Of a stretch of 8,860 nt of DNA, positions 6,526-8,860 are shown piece after piece. The notes under the pieces were generated by a model. The model did not search any database and was not told the origin of the DNA. It worked only from the letters and a program-made list of their open reading frames with translations. This DNA is from Chloroflexia bacterium (GTDB lineage Bacteria; Chloroflexota; Chloroflexia; QHBQ01; JADMIH01), in NCBI GenBank assembly GCA_025927935.1, contig JAICKM010000255.1:1-8860 (forward strand). The letters run 5' to 3'. Positions within the stretch are counted from its first letter, which is position 1. Every line of letters begins with the position of its first letter. Both the position numbers and the translations under genes were made by a program.

Positions 6526-8043
6526 ATGAGATCAGCGTTCTTGCGCCTGGCGGTCGCTCTGCTACCGGGTCTGGCCGCTTTCCTTGTCACGCTCGCCCCG
6601 CCGGCGGCTGTGGGCGCTCCCCCGCCTAATCCGCCGGAAAACACCTGCACCGCGCAGTTTAGCGATGTGCCGCCCGGCGCGTACTTCTACGATCCGGTGC
6701 TGTGGCTGGCCTGTCGGGGCGCCGTCAGCGGCTACAGCGACGGCACTTTCCGCCCCGGCAACCCGACGACCCGCGCCCAACTAACCAAAATCGTCGTGCT
6801 GGCCTACGGCTGGCCGCTGCTGACCCCGGCTCAGGGTCATTTCACGGACGTGCCGCCGGCCTCGCCCTTCTACGCAACCATCGAGACGGCTTACGCCCGC
6901 GGCATTATCGGTGGCTATGCGGATGGCAGCTTCCGCCCCGGCAACGACGTGACCCGCGCCCAGCTCAGCAAGATCATCACGCTGGCCGCCGGGTGGACCT
7001 TGCTCAACCCGACCCTGGGCCATTTCAGCGACGTGCCGCCTGGTTCGCCTTTCTACCAGGTCGTAGAGACGGCCTACGTGCACGGCATCATCAGCGGCTA
7101 TGCAGACAGCACCTTCCGGCCCGGCAACCCGGCCACGCGCGCCCAGATCGCCAAGATTGTCTACCTGACGCTGCAATCCGGCTGCGCCATGTTTCCATCC
7201 AACAACATCTGGAACCGCGACATCTCCACCCTGCCGGTGCATCCCTTGTCGGCTACGTATATCGCCAGTATTGGCTTGAGCGGCCACCTGCACCCGGATT
7301 TCGGCTCCGGCACGTACCAGGGCGCACCCATTGGCATCCCGTGGCTGGCCGTGGCCGGGAGCGAGCCGCTGGTCCCCGTCAGCTTCGAAAAACCGGCCGA
7401 GAGCGACCCCGGCCCCTACCCCATCCCGCTCACCGCGCCCATCGAAGGCGGCCCGGCGAGCAGCGGCGACCGCCATGTGCTGGTCGTGGACCAGGGCGGC
7501 GGATGCAGCCTCAACGAGTTGTACCTGGCCTACCCGCAGGGCAACGGAAGCTGGCAGGCGTATTCGGGCGCGCGCTGGGATCTGAGTTCCAACGCCCTAC
7601 GCCCCGACGGCTGGACCTCCGCCGACGCCGCGGGCTTGCCCATCTTGCCGGGCCTGATCCGCTATGACGAAGTGGCGGCGGGCGCGATCCGCCACGCCAT
7701 CCGCTTCACTGTCAGCCGCAGCCAGAACGGCCATCTCTGGCCCGCCCGTCACGACGCCGGGATTGCCGACCCATCCCTGCCGCCGATGGGCCTGCGCGTG
7801 CGGCTCAAAGCCAACTTCGACATCTCCGGCTACCCGCCCGCCGACCAGGTGATCCTGACGGCCATGAAGAAATATGGTATGTTCGTGGCCGATAACGGCA
7901 GCAACTGGTTCCTCTCCGGCACCCAGGACGAGCGCTGGGATAACGACGTGCTGCACGAGTTGAGCACGGTCGCGGGTTCCAACTTCGAGGCGGTGGACGA
8001 GTCCGGCCTGATGATCGATCCCAATTCGGGCGCGAGCCGGTAG
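6526..8043 (+). CDS. Secreted SLH-repeat surface protein with unassigned C-terminal domain
   Basis: 505-aa exported protein. GAGGA lies 6 nt before the ATG, and residues 1-30 form a signal peptide ending near AVGA. Three S-layer homology repeats start at F45, F106 and F167 (F-S/T-DVPP), each with the GYxDxTFRPGN and TRAQ motifs. Such repeats anchor proteins to cell-wall polymers. The rest (about 220-500) is one large domain with conserved-looking motifs: SNNIWN (225-230), HPDFGSG (256-262), ESDPGPYP (292-299), GDRHVLVVD (314-322), RPDGWTSADAAGLP (359-372), RYDEV (379-383), PARHDAG (406-412), LKANFDIS (427-434) and ADNGSNWF (455-462). I recall similar unannotated secreted proteins in soil bacteria but know no activity. 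The many Asp, His and Trp residues would suit a glycan-active or ligand-binding fold; that is speculation. Confidence 0.85.
   Translation: MRSAFLRLAVALLPGLAAFLVTLAPPAAVGAPPPNPPENTCTAQFSDVPPGAYFYDPVLWLACRGAVSGYSDGTFRPGNPTTRAQLTKIVVLAYGWPLLTPAQGHFTDVPPASPFYATIETAYARGIIGGYADGSFRPGNDVTRAQLSKIITLAAGWTLLNPTLGHFSDVPPGSPFYQVVETAYVHGIISGYADSTFRPGNPATRAQIAKIVYLTLQSGCAMFPSNNIWNRDISTLPVHPLSATYIASIGLSGHLHPDFGSGTYQGAPIGIPWLAVAGSEPLVPVSFEKPAESDPGPYPIPLTAPIEGGPASSGDRHVLVVDQGGGCSLNELYLAYPQGNGSWQAYSGARWDLSSNALRPDGWTSADAAGLPILPGLIRYDEVAAGAIRHAIRFTVSRSQNGHLWPARHDAGIADPSLPPMGLRVRLKANFDISGYPPADQVILTAMKKYGMFVADNGSNWFLSGTQDERWDNDVLHELSTVAGSNFEAVDESGLMIDPNSGASR
6658..7170 (+). repeat. Three tandem SLH-encoding repeats, 183-bp period
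   Basis: The segments beginning at 6658, 6841 and 7024 each encode F-S/T-DVPP and then the SLH core at an exact 61-residue (183-bp) spacing. Shared wording such as TTCCGCCCCGGCAAC recurs near 6748 and 6931, and TTCCGGCCCGGCAAC near 7114. Linkers between repeats also match (GWPLLTPAQGH and GWTLLNPTLGH), suggesting duplication of a whole unit rather than assembly from different sources. Confidence 0.85.
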
Positions 8044-8051
8044 GCGTGCCG

Positions 8052-8860
8052 ATGAGCGCATGGACACGGGCGGTCCTGCTGGCCCCGCGCGCATTCGGGT
8101 TGCAGGAGAGCGCCCTGCCCGAACCGGGACCGGGGGAGATCCGGGTGCGCGTGCGCGGCTGCGGCATTTGCGGCTCGGATGTTCCCGTCTGGAACGGGTT
8201 CCCCTGGGCGCAATATCCTTATGAGCCGGGCGCGCCGGGCCACGAGATTTGCGGCTATACCGAGGCGGGCGACCTGGTCACGGCGGGCCTGGCGCCCGGC
8301 CAATACGTGACCGGCCTCGCCACCGGCGGCTACGGCAGCCATGTGCTTATGCACGCAACGGAAGTCTTGCCGGTGCCAGCCCCCTTGGCTGATCAGTTGG
8401 CGATTGCCGAGCCGATGGGCTGCGCCGTGAACGTGGTCGAGCGCGCCGCCATTGGCCCGGAGGATCGGGTGGTCGTGCTGGGCCTGGGCTTCATGGGCAG
8501 CCTGATCACGCAACTCGTCCGGCGGCGCGGGCCGCGCGCGCTGATCGCCGTGGCGCGCCCTGAGTCGTCGCGCACCCTGGCTGAAGCGGCAGGCGCGACG
8601 GCGTTCGTGGCCCTGGAGTCGCGCGAGCCGGTGGGTGCCGTCTGGGATCTGCTAGGCGATCCCATGGCCTCGGTGGTAATCGAGTGTACCGGCAAGCAGG
8701 AGACGCTGGACATCGCCACCAACCTGACCGGCACACGGGGCCGCCTAGTGATCGCCGGATATCATGCCGACGGCCCACGCACGATCAACATGCAACTCTG
8801 GAACTGGAAGGGGATCGACGTGATCAACGCCCACGAGCGCGATCCCCAGATCTATCTCGC
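8052..8860 (+). CDS. Zinc-type medium-chain alcohol dehydrogenase-like protein, partial
   Basis: Open from an ATG at 8052 to the window end (269 aa seen, C-terminus missing). It is a predicted NAD(P)-dependent medium-chain dehydrogenase. Catalytic-zinc ligands are visible: C37 in GCGICGSD (36-43), G-H-E at 63-65, and E120 in EPMG. The nucleotide-binding motif is GLGFMG (144-149), after VVVL. The lobe carrying four structural-zinc cysteines in classical alcohol dehydrogenases is absent: residues 70-105 are short and contain no cysteine. The substrate is unknown; a sugar, polyol or amino-alcohol oxidation is typical of such proteins. The gene begins 8 bases after the stop of the SLH gene with only a weak SD, so the two may be co-transcribed and coupled. 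Confidence 0.85.
   Translation, partial: MSAWTRAVLLAPRAFGLQESALPEPGPGEIRVRVRGCGICGSDVPVWNGFPWAQYPYEPGAPGHEICGYTEAGDLVTAGLAPGQYVTGLATGGYGSHVLMHATEVLPVPAPLADQLAIAEPMGCAVNVVERAAIGPEDRVVVLGLGFMGSLITQLVRRRGPRALIAVARPESSRTLAEAAGATAFVALESREPVGAVWDLLGDPMASVVIECTGKQETLDIATNLTGTRGRLVIAGYHADGPRTINMQLWNWKGIDVINAHERDPQIYL

Noticed and set aside
6702..7667. Plus-strand frame of 321 codons inside the SLH gene
   Set aside because: It is an out-of-frame shadow with Arg/Pro/His-rich composition. The overlapping frame has a signal peptide and three SLH repeats.
8200..8216. Second SOS-box candidate (GGAACGGGTTCC)
   Set aside because: The spacing between GAAC and GTTC is 2 bases rather than 4, and it lies inside the dehydrogenase coding sequence.

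Overview
The window is GC-rich, gene-dense bacterial DNA with Shine-Dalgarno (SD) translation starts and sigma70-type promoters. I favour a member of the Chloroflexota, with moderate confidence. The reasons are a GAAC-N4-GTTC SOS-box-like operator (the LexA site type known from Gram-positive bacteria and Dehalococcoides), an XPB helicase next to a Bax1-type partner, an S-layer homology (SLH) protein, and a dispersed palindromic repeat of a kind I recall from such genomes. No rRNA, tRNA, CRISPR array, transposase or phage gene is visible.

Left part (1-2830, minus strand): a three-gene DNA-repair operon. Reading leftwards from a strong promoter at 2802-2830, the genes are (i) a 164-aa helix-hairpin-helix protein like the N-terminus of family-X DNA polymerases without the polymerase, (ii) an XPB-like superfamily-2 helicase whose ATG lies one base after the preceding stop codon, and (iii) a Bax1/DUF790-type protein, partial at the window edge. 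A perfect 20-bp palindrome containing GAAC-N4-GTTC overlaps the expected transcription start, so DNA-damage (LexA) control is predicted. A 38/37-nt inverted repeat lies between the helicase and Bax1-type genes.

Middle (2883-3963): a 58-aa two-helix membrane protein runs divergently from the repair operon. It converges on a Yip1-family membrane protein, with a perfect 28-bp palindrome acting as terminator between them. The Yip1-family gene has its own clear promoter.

Right part (3964-8860, plus strand): genes of the cell envelope. They are a PAP2-type phosphatase with a full catalytic signature, a D-alanyl-D-alanine carboxypeptidase (family S11) with an unusual transmembrane segment and intracellular TPR-like tail, and a secreted protein with three SLH repeats plus a large unassigned C-terminal domain. 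Closely following is a zinc-type medium-chain dehydrogenase, cut off by the window end.

The most notable candidate is the predicted SOS-controlled HhH-XPB-Bax1 operon, which suggests a bacterial counterpart of the archaeal XPB-Bax1 helicase-nuclease pair with an added DNA-binding subunit and damage-inducible expression.
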